Source of the DNA: Streptomyces soli
GTDB taxonomy: Bacteria > Actinomycetota > Actinomycetes > Streptomycetales > Streptomycetaceae
Reading direction: 5' to 3'
DNA: 59,122 nucleotides
Assembly (NCBI RefSeq): GCF_003999195.1
Contig: NZ_RJVR01000263.1
Coordinates: 1-59,122 of the forward strand
The position numbers and the translations under genes were made by a program. This document shows positions 44,156 through 52,164 of the stretch, in pieces. Each line of letters begins with the position of its first letter. Within the stretch, counting starts at the first letter, position 1. The notes below the pieces were generated by a model, which made no database searches, was not told the DNA's origin, and saw nothing but the letters and a program-made list of their open reading frames with translations.

Positions 44156-45394
44156 TTGGCCGCCGAAGAGCTGTACGACGAGCGCGTCGACCACCGCTTC
44201 AAGGGGCTGCCGCCGGACGCGGCGGGCCTGACGGTGCGCCAGCTCGCCGCCGAGCGCCGCTCCCTGTTCGATGGCGGCTTCACCACCCCGCTGCTGACGC
44301 TCTCCGCCCCCGCCCTGGAGCACAACCTCACCCAACTCGCCTCGTACGCCCGCGCGTACGGCCTCGCCTTCGCCCCTCACGGCAAGACCTCCATGGCCCC
44401 GCAGCTCTTCGAACGGCAGCTCGCACACGGCGGGTGGGGTATCACCGCCGCCGTGCCGCACCAGGTGCGGGTCTACCGCGCGTACGGCATCCAGCGGATC
44501 TTCCTGGCCAACGAACTGGTCGACGCGGCCGCGCTGCGCTGGCTCTCCGCCGAGCTCGACGCCGACCCGGGCTTCCGCTTCGTCTGTTACGTCGACTCCG
44601 TGCGGGGTGTCGAGCTGATGGACGCCGCGCTGACCCGGCGCGTCGATGTCGTCGTGGAACTCGGCGTGGACGGCGGCCGTACGGGCGTGCGTGACGCCGA
44701 CACCGCGGCCCTGGTCGCCGACGCGGTCGCCGGGGCCCGGCAGCTGCGGCTGGTCGGCGTCGCGGGCTACGAGTCCACGGCGCCGGACGTGCGCAGGTGG
44801 CTGGGCGAACTCGTCGCCCTGGCGGAGCGGTTCGATGCGGAGGGGCGCTTCGCGGACGCGGAGGAGATCGTGCTGAGCGCCGGCGGCAGCGAGTGGTTCG
44901 ACCTCGTCGCGGAGGCGTTCGAGCCGGTCGGCGGCGGCCTGTCAAAGCCGGTGCTGAAGCTGCTGCGCTCCGGTGCCTACGTCAGCCACGACGACGTCCA
45001 CTACCGCGGCCTCACCCCCTTCCACGACCGCATCCCCGACAAGGGCTCCCTCGAACCCGCCCTCCGCCTCTGGACCCAGGTTCTCTCCCGCCCCGAACCC
45101 ACCCTCGCCCTCCTCAACGCCGGCAAACGCGACGCCCCCTACGACCTCGACCTCCCCGTCCCGCAGCTCATCCGCCGCCCCGACGGCACGCTCCTTCCCG
45201 CGGACGGCCTCACGGTCACCAAACTCGCCGACCAGCATGCGTTCGTCGCTGTCGCGCCGGGGACTGACGTGCAGGTCGGCGACTGGGTCGCCCTTGGGCT
45301 CTCCCATCCCTGCACGGCCTTCGACAAATGGCAGCTCATTCCCCAGGTCGACCCGGACGGCACGGTCACGGACTACATCCGCACGTTCTTCTGA
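44156..45394 (+). CDS. D-serine dehydratase-like / D-threonine aldolase-fold PLP enzyme
   Basis: A 412-residue PLP enzyme with an alanine-racemase-like barrel (LAFAPHGKTSMAPQLFERQL with the PLP lysine) and the zinc-binding D-serine dehydratase-like domain (LLRSGAYVSHDDVHY, LGLSHPCTAFDKWQ). It probably eliminates or cleaves a D-amino acid. TTG 44156 follows GGGAGG; an upstream ATG at 44093 lies in promoter sequence. It is divergent from IclR/RidA and followed by a D-aminoacylase, a coherent D-amino-acid catabolic set. Confidence 0.88.
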   Translation: MAAEELYDERVDHRFKGLPPDAAGLTVRQLAAERRSLFDGGFTTPLLTLSAPALEHNLTQLASYARAYGLAFAPHGKTSMAPQLFERQLAHGGWGITAAVPHQVRVYRAYGIQRIFLANELVDAAALRWLSAELDADPGFRFVCYVDSVRGVELMDAALTRRVDVVVELGVDGGRTGVRDADTAALVADAVAGARQLRLVGVAGYESTAPDVRRWLGELVALAERFDAEGRFADAEEIVLSAGGSEWFDLVAEAFEPVGGGLSKPVLKLLRSGAYVSHDDVHYRGLTPFHDRIPDKGSLEPALRLWTQVLSRPEPTLALLNAGKRDAPYDLDLPVPQLIRRPDGTLLPADGLTVTKLADQHAFVAVAPGTDVQVGDWVALGLSHPCTAFDKWQLIPQVDPDGTVTDYIRTFF

Positions 45395-45424
45395 CCTGGG
45401 CGTTCTCCCCCCCGCCCCTTCCGG

Positions 45425-45497
45425 AAACCGGGCTCTCCCCCAAACCTTCGTTTGGGTGGGGGACCCCCACCGGACGAAGTCTGGGGGAGGAACAGGC
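45425..45497. repeat. GGGGGACCCCC-type repeat between two catabolic genes
   Basis: Inverted GC repeats (CCCCAAACCTTCGTTTGGG, GTGGGGGACCCCCAC, and TCTCCCCC/GGGGGAGG) fill most of the 171-bp gap. They are related to the arrays at 11785 and 37431. Confidence 0.75.
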
Positions 45498-45565
45498 TGG
45501 CACAACCCGGCCACGGCCCGCAGCCGCCCACGCACCCGCAACCACCGACCCACGAGGCGCACGCC

Positions 45566-47155
45566 ATGGACCTGGTCATCCGAGACGCCCGCGTCATCGA
45601 CGGCACCGGCGGCCCGTCCTACCGCGCAGACGTCGGCATCAGCGAAGGCCGGATCGCCGAGATCGGCCGGGTGACGACCGGTCGACGCGTCATCGACGGG
45701 CAAGGCCTCGCCCTCTCCCCCGGCTTCATCGACATGCACGCCCACAGCGACCTCGCCCTCCTCACGGACCCCGCCCACGAGGCGAAGGCCGCACAAGGCG
45801 TCACCCTCGAAGTGATCGGCCAGGACGGCCTGTCGTACGCCCCCGTCGACGACCGCACCCTCGCCGAGGTCCGACGCCAGATCATCGGGTGGAACGGCGA
45901 CCCGCCCGGCCTGGACTACGACTGGCGCACCGTCGGCGAATACCTGGACCGCCTCGACCGGCAGGGCATCGCCGTCAACGCCGCCTACCTCGTCCCGCAG
46001 GGCACCGTCCGCATGCTCGCGGTCGGCTGGGAGGACCGCCCGGCGACAGCGTCCGAGCTCGCCCGCATGAAGGAACTGGTCGCCGAAGGCCTCGCCCAGG
46101 GCGCCGCCGGGATGTCCTCCGGCCTCACCTACACCCCCGGTATGTACGCCTCCGACGCCGAACTGACCGAGCTGTGCCGCGTGGTGGCCGCCTACGGTGG
46201 CTACTACTGCCCCCACCACCGCAGTTACGGCGCCGGCGCCCTCCAGGCGTACGAAGAGATGCTCACCGTCACCAAGAACGCGGGCTGCGCCCTGCACCTG
46301 GCTCACGCCACCATGAACTTCGACGAGAACAAGGCCCGCGCCCCCGAGCTGATCGCGCTGCTCGACCGCGCCCTGGCGGAGGGCGCGGACGTCACCCTGG
46401 ACACGTATCCCTACCTCCCCGGCTCCACGACGCTCGCGGCGATGCTGCCGAGCTGGGCGACGGAGGGCGGCCCGGAGGCGACCCTCGCCCGGCTGCGGGA
46501 CGAGCTGACGGCGGCGCGCATCCGCCACGCGATGGAGGTCGTGGGTTCGGACGGCTGCCACGGCGTGCCGATGGACTGGTCGACCATCGAGATCTCCGGA
46601 GTGACCGACTCGGCCTTCTCCTCGTACGTCGGCCGCCGCATCCCGGACTTCGCGACCGCCCGCAGGCTCCTCCTCGACGACCACCTCGGCCCCACGATCC
46701 TCCAGCACGTCGGCCACGAGGAAAACGTCCGCTCGATCATGCGCCACCCCGCCCACACCGCCGGCTCCGACGGCCTCCTCACCGGCGACAAGCCCCACCC
46801 CCGCGCTTACGGCACCTTCCCCCGCTACCTCGGCCACTACACCCGCGACCTCGGCATCCTCACCCTCGAAGCCTGCATCGCCCACCTCACCGGCCGCCCC
46901 GCCGCCCGCCTCCGCCTCCCCGACCGCGGCCTCATCCGCCCGGGCTACCGCGCCGACCTAGTCCTCTTCGACCCCCAGACAGTCGATGCCGGCTCCACCT
47001 TCGACCACCCCCGCACCCTCCCCCGCGGCATCCCCCACGTCCTCATCAACGGCCACTTCGTCATCGAAGACGGCCGCCGCACCGACGTACTCGCGGGACG
47101 CACGGTGCGCCGAGGTGGCCAAAAGCACGATGCGCGGGCGGTTTCGTCGCCGTAA
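45566..47155 (+). CDS. N-acyl-D-amino-acid deacylase family amidohydrolase
   Basis: 529 residues of the D-aminoacylase branch of the amidohydrolase superfamily: LVIRDARVIDGTGGPSYRAD, metal-site FIDMHAHSDLALL, ALHLAHATM, GSDGCHGVPMDWS and a composite beta domain (GLIRPGYRADLVLFDPQTV). At the place where studied D-aminoacylases have a metal-binding cysteine (NCG), this protein has VIGQDGLSYAP, an Asp variant. It would release D-amino acids for the preceding PLP enzyme. GAGG precedes the ATG. Confidence 0.9.
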   Translation: MDLVIRDARVIDGTGGPSYRADVGISEGRIAEIGRVTTGRRVIDGQGLALSPGFIDMHAHSDLALLTDPAHEAKAAQGVTLEVIGQDGLSYAPVDDRTLAEVRRQIIGWNGDPPGLDYDWRTVGEYLDRLDRQGIAVNAAYLVPQGTVRMLAVGWEDRPATASELARMKELVAEGLAQGAAGMSSGLTYTPGMYASDAELTELCRVVAAYGGYYCPHHRSYGAGALQAYEEMLTVTKNAGCALHLAHATMNFDENKARAPELIALLDRALAEGADVTLDTYPYLPGSTTLAAMLPSWATEGGPEATLARLRDELTAARIRHAMEVVGSDGCHGVPMDWSTIEISGVTDSAFSSYVGRRIPDFATARRLLLDDHLGPTILQHVGHEENVRSIMRHPAHTAGSDGLLTGDKPHPRAYGTFPRYLGHYTRDLGILTLEACIAHLTGRPAARLRLPDRGLIRPGYRADLVLFDPQTVDAGSTFDHPRTLPRGIPHVLINGHFVIEDGRRTDVLAGRTVRRGGQKHDARAVSSP

Positions 47156-47165
47156 GCTCCCAGAC

Positions 47166-48377
47166 ATGCAGGTGATCCAGTCCACGAAGCTCTCCAACGT
47201 CTGCTACGACATCCGGGGTCCGGTGTTGGAGGAGGCGATGCGGCTCGAGGCGACGGGCCATCGCATTCTGAAGCTGAACACGGGCAATCCGGCGGCGTTC
47301 GGGTTCGAGTGCCCGCCGGAGATCCTCGAGGACATGCTGCGCAGCCTGGGCGGGGCGCATGGCTACGGCGACTCGAAGGGCATCCTTCCGGCGCGGCGGG
47401 CGGTGATGCAGCACTACCAGACCAAGGGCGTGGACCTCGGCGTCGAGGACATCTTCCTCGGGAACGGCGTGTCCGAGCTGATCCAGATGTCGATGCAGGC
47501 GCTGCTGGACGACGGGGACGAGGTGCTGATCCCGTCGCCGGACTATCCGCTGTGGACGGCGGCGGTCTCACTTTCCGGCGGGACGCCGGTCCACTACCGC
47601 TGCGACGAGCAGGCGGACTGGTATCCGGACCTGGCGGACATCGAGCGGAAGATCACCGACCGGACCAAGGCTCTGGTCGTCATCAACCCGAACAACCCGA
47701 CGGGCGCGGTCTACGACGACCAGCTGTTGCGCGAGCTGACGGACATCGCCCGCCGCCACAATCTGATCGTCTGCAGCGACGAGATCTACGACAAGATCCT
47801 GTACGACGACGCCACCCACACCCCCACCACGGTCATCGCCCCCGACCTCCTGACGCTCACCTTCAACGGCCTCTCCAAGGCCTACCGGGTCGCCGGCTAC
47901 CGCAGCGGCTGGCTGGCGGTCTGCGGCCCGAAGGCCCACGCGTCGAGCTATCTCGAAGGGCTGACGATCCTCGCCAACATGCGGCTGTGCGCGAACGTCC
48001 CGGCGCAGCACGCGGTGGCGACGGCGCTCGGCGGGCGGCAGTCGATCAAGGATCTGGTGCTGCCGGGCGGGCGGCTGGTGGAGCAGCGGGATGTGGCGTA
48101 CGACCTGCTGACGCAGATCCCGGGTGTGACGTGTGTGAAGCCGAAGGGCGCGCTGTACGCGTTTCCGAGGCTGGACCCGAAGGTGTTCAAGATCAAGGAC
48201 GACCAGCAGATGGTGCTGGACCTGCTGCGGTCGGAGCGGATCCTCGTGGTGCAGGGCACGGGCTTCAACTGGCCGGAGCCGGATCACTTCCGGCTGGTGA
48301 CGCTGCCGAGCAAGGAGGATCTGACGGAGGCGGTCACCAAGATCGGAAACTTCCTGGACGGTTACAGCCAGCCGTAG
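47166..48377 (+). CDS. AlaT-like pyridoxal-phosphate aminotransferase
   Basis: A 403-residue class I/II aminotransferase: LKLNTGNPAAFGFECPPEIL, GNGVSELIQMSMQALLDDGD, VVINPNNPTGAVYDD, SDEIYDKILYDD and the PLP lysine in NGLSKAYRVAGYRSGW. The sequence is that of AlaT (glutamate-pyruvate) enzymes. It starts 10 bp after the D-aminoacylase stop and may be co-transcribed, although it is usually a housekeeping gene. Confidence 0.93.
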   Translation: MQVIQSTKLSNVCYDIRGPVLEEAMRLEATGHRILKLNTGNPAAFGFECPPEILEDMLRSLGGAHGYGDSKGILPARRAVMQHYQTKGVDLGVEDIFLGNGVSELIQMSMQALLDDGDEVLIPSPDYPLWTAAVSLSGGTPVHYRCDEQADWYPDLADIERKITDRTKALVVINPNNPTGAVYDDQLLRELTDIARRHNLIVCSDEIYDKILYDDATHTPTTVIAPDLLTLTFNGLSKAYRVAGYRSGWLAVCGPKAHASSYLEGLTILANMRLCANVPAQHAVATALGGRQSIKDLVLPGGRLVEQRDVAYDLLTQIPGVTCVKPKGALYAFPRLDPKVFKIKDDQQMVLDLLRSERILVVQGTGFNWPEPDHFRLVTLPSKEDLTEAVTKIGNFLDGYSQP

Positions 48378-48393
48378 CTTGAAGCTCTCGTTT

Positions 48394-48416
48394 TTAGACG
48401 ATGTCTAAGTTAGGAT
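48394..48416 (+). promoter_or_regulatory. Promoter with 15-bp palindrome, matching the catalase operator
   Basis: TTAGACGATGTCTAA (48394-48408) is a perfect 6-3-6 palindrome followed two bases later by a -10 box TAGGAT (48411-48416). The half-sites and the spacing repeat those of the catalase promoter (19442-19464). Confidence 0.55.
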
Positions 48417-48445
48417 GTGCTCCTGAACGCAGGAGGAGTGCATCC

Positions 48446-48862
48446 ATGTACGAACCGATACGCACCAAATCGGTACACAGCGTGGCGGCCACGTCGACTC
48501 CGGCAACCCCGCGACGCAGCCGCGGCGAGGAGCTGGACTTCCAGCTCGCCGGTCACCTCGCGGCGCTGCTCACCGTCACGGACGAGCTACGCGCCCTCGC
48601 CCCGGGCGACGACCTCGGCAGCGCGGCCGAGCAGCTCGCCGAGTGCGTGGAGCGGTTGCGCAACGGCGTCACGCCGGCCCGGCTGCCGCCGGCGACCGCG
48701 GTCGCGGCCACCCCGGACCGTATCGCCGCGCTGCACCGGCGTGCCCAGGCACTGGCCGGGCGGGCCCTCGTCGTCGCGGCATCCCGCCAGGACACGGCCA
48801 GCGCGGTGCTGGCCGCGCAGCGCCTCGACGCCCACGACGCCGCGCTTGCCGCGGCGGCCTGA
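48446..48862 (+). CDS. Conserved hypothetical Streptomyces protein
   Basis: 138 residues; first third low complexity (MYEPIRTKSVHSVAATSTPA), then an all-helical region LDFQLAGHLAALLTVTDELR, AAEQLAECVERLRNG and an Ala/Arg-rich helix up to AQRLDAHDAALAAAA. No signal peptide. Function unknown. AGGAGG sits at ideal distance from the ATG. Its promoter palindrome suggests stress or metal control; a terminator separates it from convergent pckG. Confidence 0.8.
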   Translation: MYEPIRTKSVHSVAATSTPATPRRSRGEELDFQLAGHLAALLTVTDELRALAPGDDLGSAAEQLAECVERLRNGVTPARLPPATAVAATPDRIAALHRRAQALAGRALVVAASRQDTASAVLAAQRLDAHDAALAAAA

Positions 48863-48888
48863 ACGCCTGAACCCACTCAGCGGAAGGC

Positions 48889-48922
48889 CGGAAGGCCCGA
48901 GGCATGCGCCTCGGGCCTTCCG
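48889..48922. terminator. Bidirectional terminator between the 48.4-kb gene and pckG
   Basis: A perfect 15-bp stem (CGGAAGGCCCGAGGC and inverse) with an ATGC loop between convergent genes. A weaker GGGCCGCC/GGGCGGCCC pairing lies further towards pckG. Confidence 0.8.
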
Positions 48923-49059
48923 CTTGAGGGTTGGCTCAGCCTGTCCGGCAGAGGGTCAGGGTCGGGGTCTCCCTGCCGGTTGGCTGTGCCGCGCCATCGG
49001 GCCGCCGCCCCGCGCCGCACGCGCAGGTGAAGGTTGGGCGGCCCGAATTCGGGTCAGCG

Positions 49060-50871
49060 TCAGCCGAGCCGCGCGACCAGCGCGCGGTACTCGTCCCACA
49101 GCTCCTTGGGCGTGTGGTCGCCGAAGGTCTCCAGGTGGGAGGGGATGAGCGAGGCCTCGTCGCGCCAGACGTCCAGGTCGACCGACAGCAGCAGGTCCAG
49201 GTCCTCCTGGGAGATGTCCAGGCCGTCGGTGTCGAGGGCGCCCTCGGCCGGGAGGATGCCGATGGGGGTCTCGACTCCCTCGGCCCGGCCGTTGAGGCGG
49301 TCGACGATCCACTTCAGGACACGGCTGTTCTCGCCGAAACCGGGCCACACGAAGCGGCCCTCGGCGTCCTTGCGGAACCAGTTGACGTAGTAGATCTTGG
49401 GCAGCTTGGCCGCGTCGTGCTCCTGGCCCAGCTTGACCCAGTGGCCGAAGTAGTCGCCCATGTTGTAGCCGCAGAACGGCAGCATGGCGAAGGGGTCGCG
49501 GCGCAGCTCGCCGACCTTGCCCTCAGCGGCCGCCGTCTTCTCGCTGGCGACGTTGGCGCCGAGGAAGACGCCGTGCTGCCAGTCGAAGGACTCGGTCACC
49601 AGCGGTACGGCGGAGGCGCGCCGGCCGCCGAACAGAATCGCCGAGATCGGCACGCCCTTGGGGTCCTCCCACTCGGGCGCGATGATCGGGCACTGCCCCG
49701 CCGGGGTGGTGAAGCGGGCGTTGGGGTGGGCGGCCGGGGTGCCGGACTCCGGCGTCCAGTCGTTGCCCTTCCAGTCGGTGAGGTGGGCGGGGAGCTCCTC
49801 GGTGAGGCCCTCCCACCAGATGTCGTTGTCGTCGGTGAGGGCGACGTTGGTGAAGACCGAGTTGCCCCAGAGGGTCTTGATGGCGTTGGCGTTGGTGGCC
49901 TCGCCGGTGCCCGGCGCGACGCCGAAGAAGCCGGCCTCGGGGTTGATCGCGTAGAGGCGGCCGTCCTCGCCGAAGCGCATCCAGGCGATGTCGTCGCCGA
50001 TGGTTTCCACGGTCCAGCCGGAGATGGTGGGCTCCAGCATGGCGAGGTTGGTCTTGCCGCACGCGCTCGGGAAGGCGGCGGCAACGTACTTGGCGTCGCC
50101 GCGCGGCGGAGTGAGCTTGAGGATGAGCATGTGCTCGGCGAGCCAGCCCTCGTCGCGCGCCATCACCGAGGCGATGCGCAGCGCGTAGCACTTCTTGCCG
50201 AGCAGGGCGTTGCCGCCGTAGCCGGAGCCGTACGACCAGATCTCGCGGGCCTCGGGGAAGTGCGAGATGTACTTGGTGGAGTTGCAGGGCCACGGCACGT
50301 CGGCCTCGCCCTCGGCGAGCGGGGCGCCGACGCTGTGCACGGCCCTGACGAAGAAGCCGTCCTCGCCGAGCTGGTCCAGCACCTCTTGGCCCATGCGGGT
50401 CATGGTGCGCATGGCGGTGGCGACGTACGCGGAGTCGGTGATCTCGACACCGATGGCGGAGAGCTCCGAGCCCAGCGGGCCCATGCAGAAGGGGACGACG
50501 TACATCGTGCGCCCGCGCATGGAGCCGTGGAACAGGCCCTTCTCGCCGGCGAAGACGTCGCGCATCTCGTCGGGGTGCTTCCAGTGGTTGGTCGGGCCCG
50601 CATCCTCCTCCTTCTCGGAGCAGATGAACGTACGGTCCTCGACGCGAGCGACGTCCGTCGGGTCGGAGGCGGCGTAGTACGAGTTGGGACGCTTGATCGG
50701 ATCGAGCTTCTTGAACGTGCCCTTTTCAACGAGTTCAGCGGCGAGGCGCTGGTACTCGTCCTCCGAGCCGTCGCACCACACGATCTCGTCAGGCTGGGTC
50801 AGCTCGGCTATCTCGCCGACCCATGCGACCAGCTTCTTGTGATTGGTGGGAGCCGCTTTGACGCGCGCCAC
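49060..50871 (-). CDS. pckG: Phosphoenolpyruvate carboxykinase (GTP)
   Basis: GTP-dependent gluconeogenic enzyme (oxaloacetate to PEP), about 603 residues. Motifs: [20 protein letters not shown], substrate Arg/Lys region, the P-loop [13 protein letters not shown] with the reactive cysteine, [20 protein letters not shown] and [19 protein letters not shown] 50871 (start of [13 protein letters not shown]) has GGAG upstream and matches family N-termini; a GTG at 50898 would add nine residues. Works with glpX in this window. Confidence 0.96.
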   Translation of the reverse strand: MARVKAAPTNHKKLVAWVGEIAELTQPDEIVWCDGSEDEYQRLAAELVEKGTFKKLDPIKRPNSYYAASDPTDVARVEDRTFICSEKEEDAGPTNHWKHPDEMRDVFAGEKGLFHGSMRGRTMYVVPFCMGPLGSELSAIGVEITDSAYVATAMRTMTRMGQEVLDQLGEDGFFVRAVHSVGAPLAEGEADVPWPCNSTKYISHFPEAREIWSYGSGYGGNALLGKKCYALRIASVMARDEGWLAEHMLILKLTPPRGDAKYVAAAFPSACGKTNLAMLEPTISGWTVETIGDDIAWMRFGEDGRLYAINPEAGFFGVAPGTGEATNANAIKTLWGNSVFTNVALTDDNDIWWEGLTEELPAHLTDWKGNDWTPESGTPAAHPNARFTTPAGQCPIIAPEWEDPKGVPISAILFGGRRASAVPLVTESFDWQHGVFLGANVASEKTAAAEGKVGELRRDPFAMLPFCGYNMGDYFGHWVKLGQEHDAAKLPKIYYVNWFRKDAEGRFVWPGFGENSRVLKWIVDRLNGRAEGVETPIGILPAEGALDTDGLDISQEDLDLLLSVDLDVWRDEASLIPSHLETFGDHTPKELWDEYRALVARLG

Positions 50872-51078
50872 GATCGCTCCGATCCGCCTGGTGTGCACTC
50901 ACCTGGCGTGTGTTGTTTGAGGGTGTTGAGCTGCTGTTGTCGGCCCCTTGGGGGCTGCGACCCGGATGCCGCTTCGTGGGATGCTCATCCGGTGCCGTCC
51001 GCACTCATATGAGTATCAGGATAGGAAACGAGATCTGTCCAGGGCACGATGCGTGAGCATCGCCACTCGTAACACTGG

Positions 51079-51116
51079 AACCTACGGAGCCGTAACCTAC
51101 GGTGGAGTAGCTAGCA
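51079..51116 (+). promoter_or_regulatory. Direct repeats upstream of the hemolysin III gene
   Basis: AACCTACGG occurs at 51079-51087 and 51094-51102, a 15-bp period, just before a TAGCAT -10-like box (51112-51117) lying 7 nt upstream of the ATG. The gene is thus probably leaderless and the repeats lie at about -45 to -20, a typical position for an activator. Confidence 0.4.
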
Positions 51117-51124
51117 TTGACCCC

Positions 51125-51823
51125 ATGACGAAGGTCGACCAGACTTCCGCTGTGACCCCTGACGTAGCAGAGCTCGCCTTGCCCCACCCCATAAAGCCCA
51201 AGCTCAGAGGGTGGCTGCATGCCGGAATGTTCCCGGCGGTCCTCATTGCCGGCGTCACGCTGACAGCCTTCGCCGAGAGCACCAGAGGCCGGATCGCCTG
51301 CGCGGTCTTCACTGTCACAGCATGCGCGCTTTTCGGGGTCAGCGCCCTGTACCACCGCGGGAACTGGGGCCCACGCGGCGAGGCGGTGCTGCGCCGCCTG
51401 GACCACGCAAATATTTTCCTGATTATTGCCGGAACGTATACACCGCTCACGATCCTTCTGCTCGACGGCGGCCAGCAGGACATACTGCTGTGGATGGTCT
51501 GGATCGGAGCCCTGGCCGGGATTGCGTTCCGGGTCTTCTGGGTCGGCGCACCGCGCTGGCTCTACACCCCCTGCTACATCGCGCTCGGCTGGGCGGCGGT
51601 CTTCTTCCTGCCCGACTTCATGCGCACGGGCGGCATCGCCGTCATGGTCCTGATCGTCGTCGGCGGCCTGCTCTACAGCGCGGGTGCGGTGATCTACGGC
51701 ACCAAGCGGCCGAACCCGTCGCCGCAGTGGTTCGGCTTCCATGAGGTGTTCCACTCCCTCACACTGGCGGCCTTCGTAGTGCACTACGTGGGCATCTCAC
51801 TGGTGGCGTACACGCACTCGTAA
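51125..51823 (+). CDS. Hemolysin III family membrane protein
   Basis: A 232-residue PAQR/HlyIII-type protein with seven predicted helices. The signature residues are visible: SALYHRGNW, RLDHANIFLIIAGTYTPLT and the C-terminal GFHEVFHSLTLAAFVVHYVG. Such proteins are thought to be metal-dependent membrane hydrolases. No Shine-Dalgarno is found before ATG 51125. Confidence 0.92.
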   Translation: MTKVDQTSAVTPDVAELALPHPIKPKLRGWLHAGMFPAVLIAGVTLTAFAESTRGRIACAVFTVTACALFGVSALYHRGNWGPRGEAVLRRLDHANIFLIIAGTYTPLTILLLDGGQQDILLWMVWIGALAGIAFRVFWVGAPRWLYTPCYIALGWAAVFFLPDFMRTGGIAVMVLIVVGGLLYSAGAVIYGTKRPNPSPQWFGFHEVFHSLTLAAFVVHYVGISLVAYTHS

Positions 51824-51842
51824 GTCCCGAGCCGCCACGCTG

Positions 51843-51877
51843 AGCCCCGCTCCCGGAAGTCCGGGGGCGGGGCTTTC
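51843..51877 (+). terminator. Terminator after hemolysin III
   Basis: A 15-bp stem (AGCCCCGCTCCCGGA and inverse, one G-U pair) followed by TTT lies 19 bp after the stop. Confidence 0.75.
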
Positions 51878-51879
51878 GC

Positions 51880-52164
51880 ATGATCCAGCGGATGCGGCTG
51901 GCCCGTGACGTCCCGGCCATCCGCGCCCGGATGGGCGAGAACGTGGCCGTGGCCTGCGGAGTGATGAGCCAGGCACTCGCCGAGCGGGACGGAAGGGCGG
52001 CCGACGACCTCGAGATCCGGATCGTCGTGGCCGCCCTCCTCGCCGCCTGGAGCGAGGCCATCATCACCTGGGTCGCCGAGCAGCCCCACCAGGACCTCGC
52101 CGACCTCCTGGACCGCACTCCGGGGCTGCTCTCCGCTAACTTCTCCGACCGGCCGGCCGGCTAG
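51880..52164 (+). pseudogene. C-terminal half of a TetR-family regulator
   Basis: The 94-codon frame reads RMRLARDVPAIRARMGENVA, ALAERDGRAADDLEIRIVVA, ALLAAWSEAIITWVAEQ and ADLLDRTPGLL, the typical end of TetR ligand-binding domains. No HTH precedes it; the sequence upstream is the hemolysin III terminator. It is either a 5'-deleted remnant or a short protein from ATG 51880. Its TAG overlaps the copper-oxidase stop (CTAG). Confidence 0.6.

Noticed and set aside
44942..46885. A 647-codon frame opposite the D-aminoacylase
   Set aside because: Shadow frame; the + strand has full amidohydrolase motifs.
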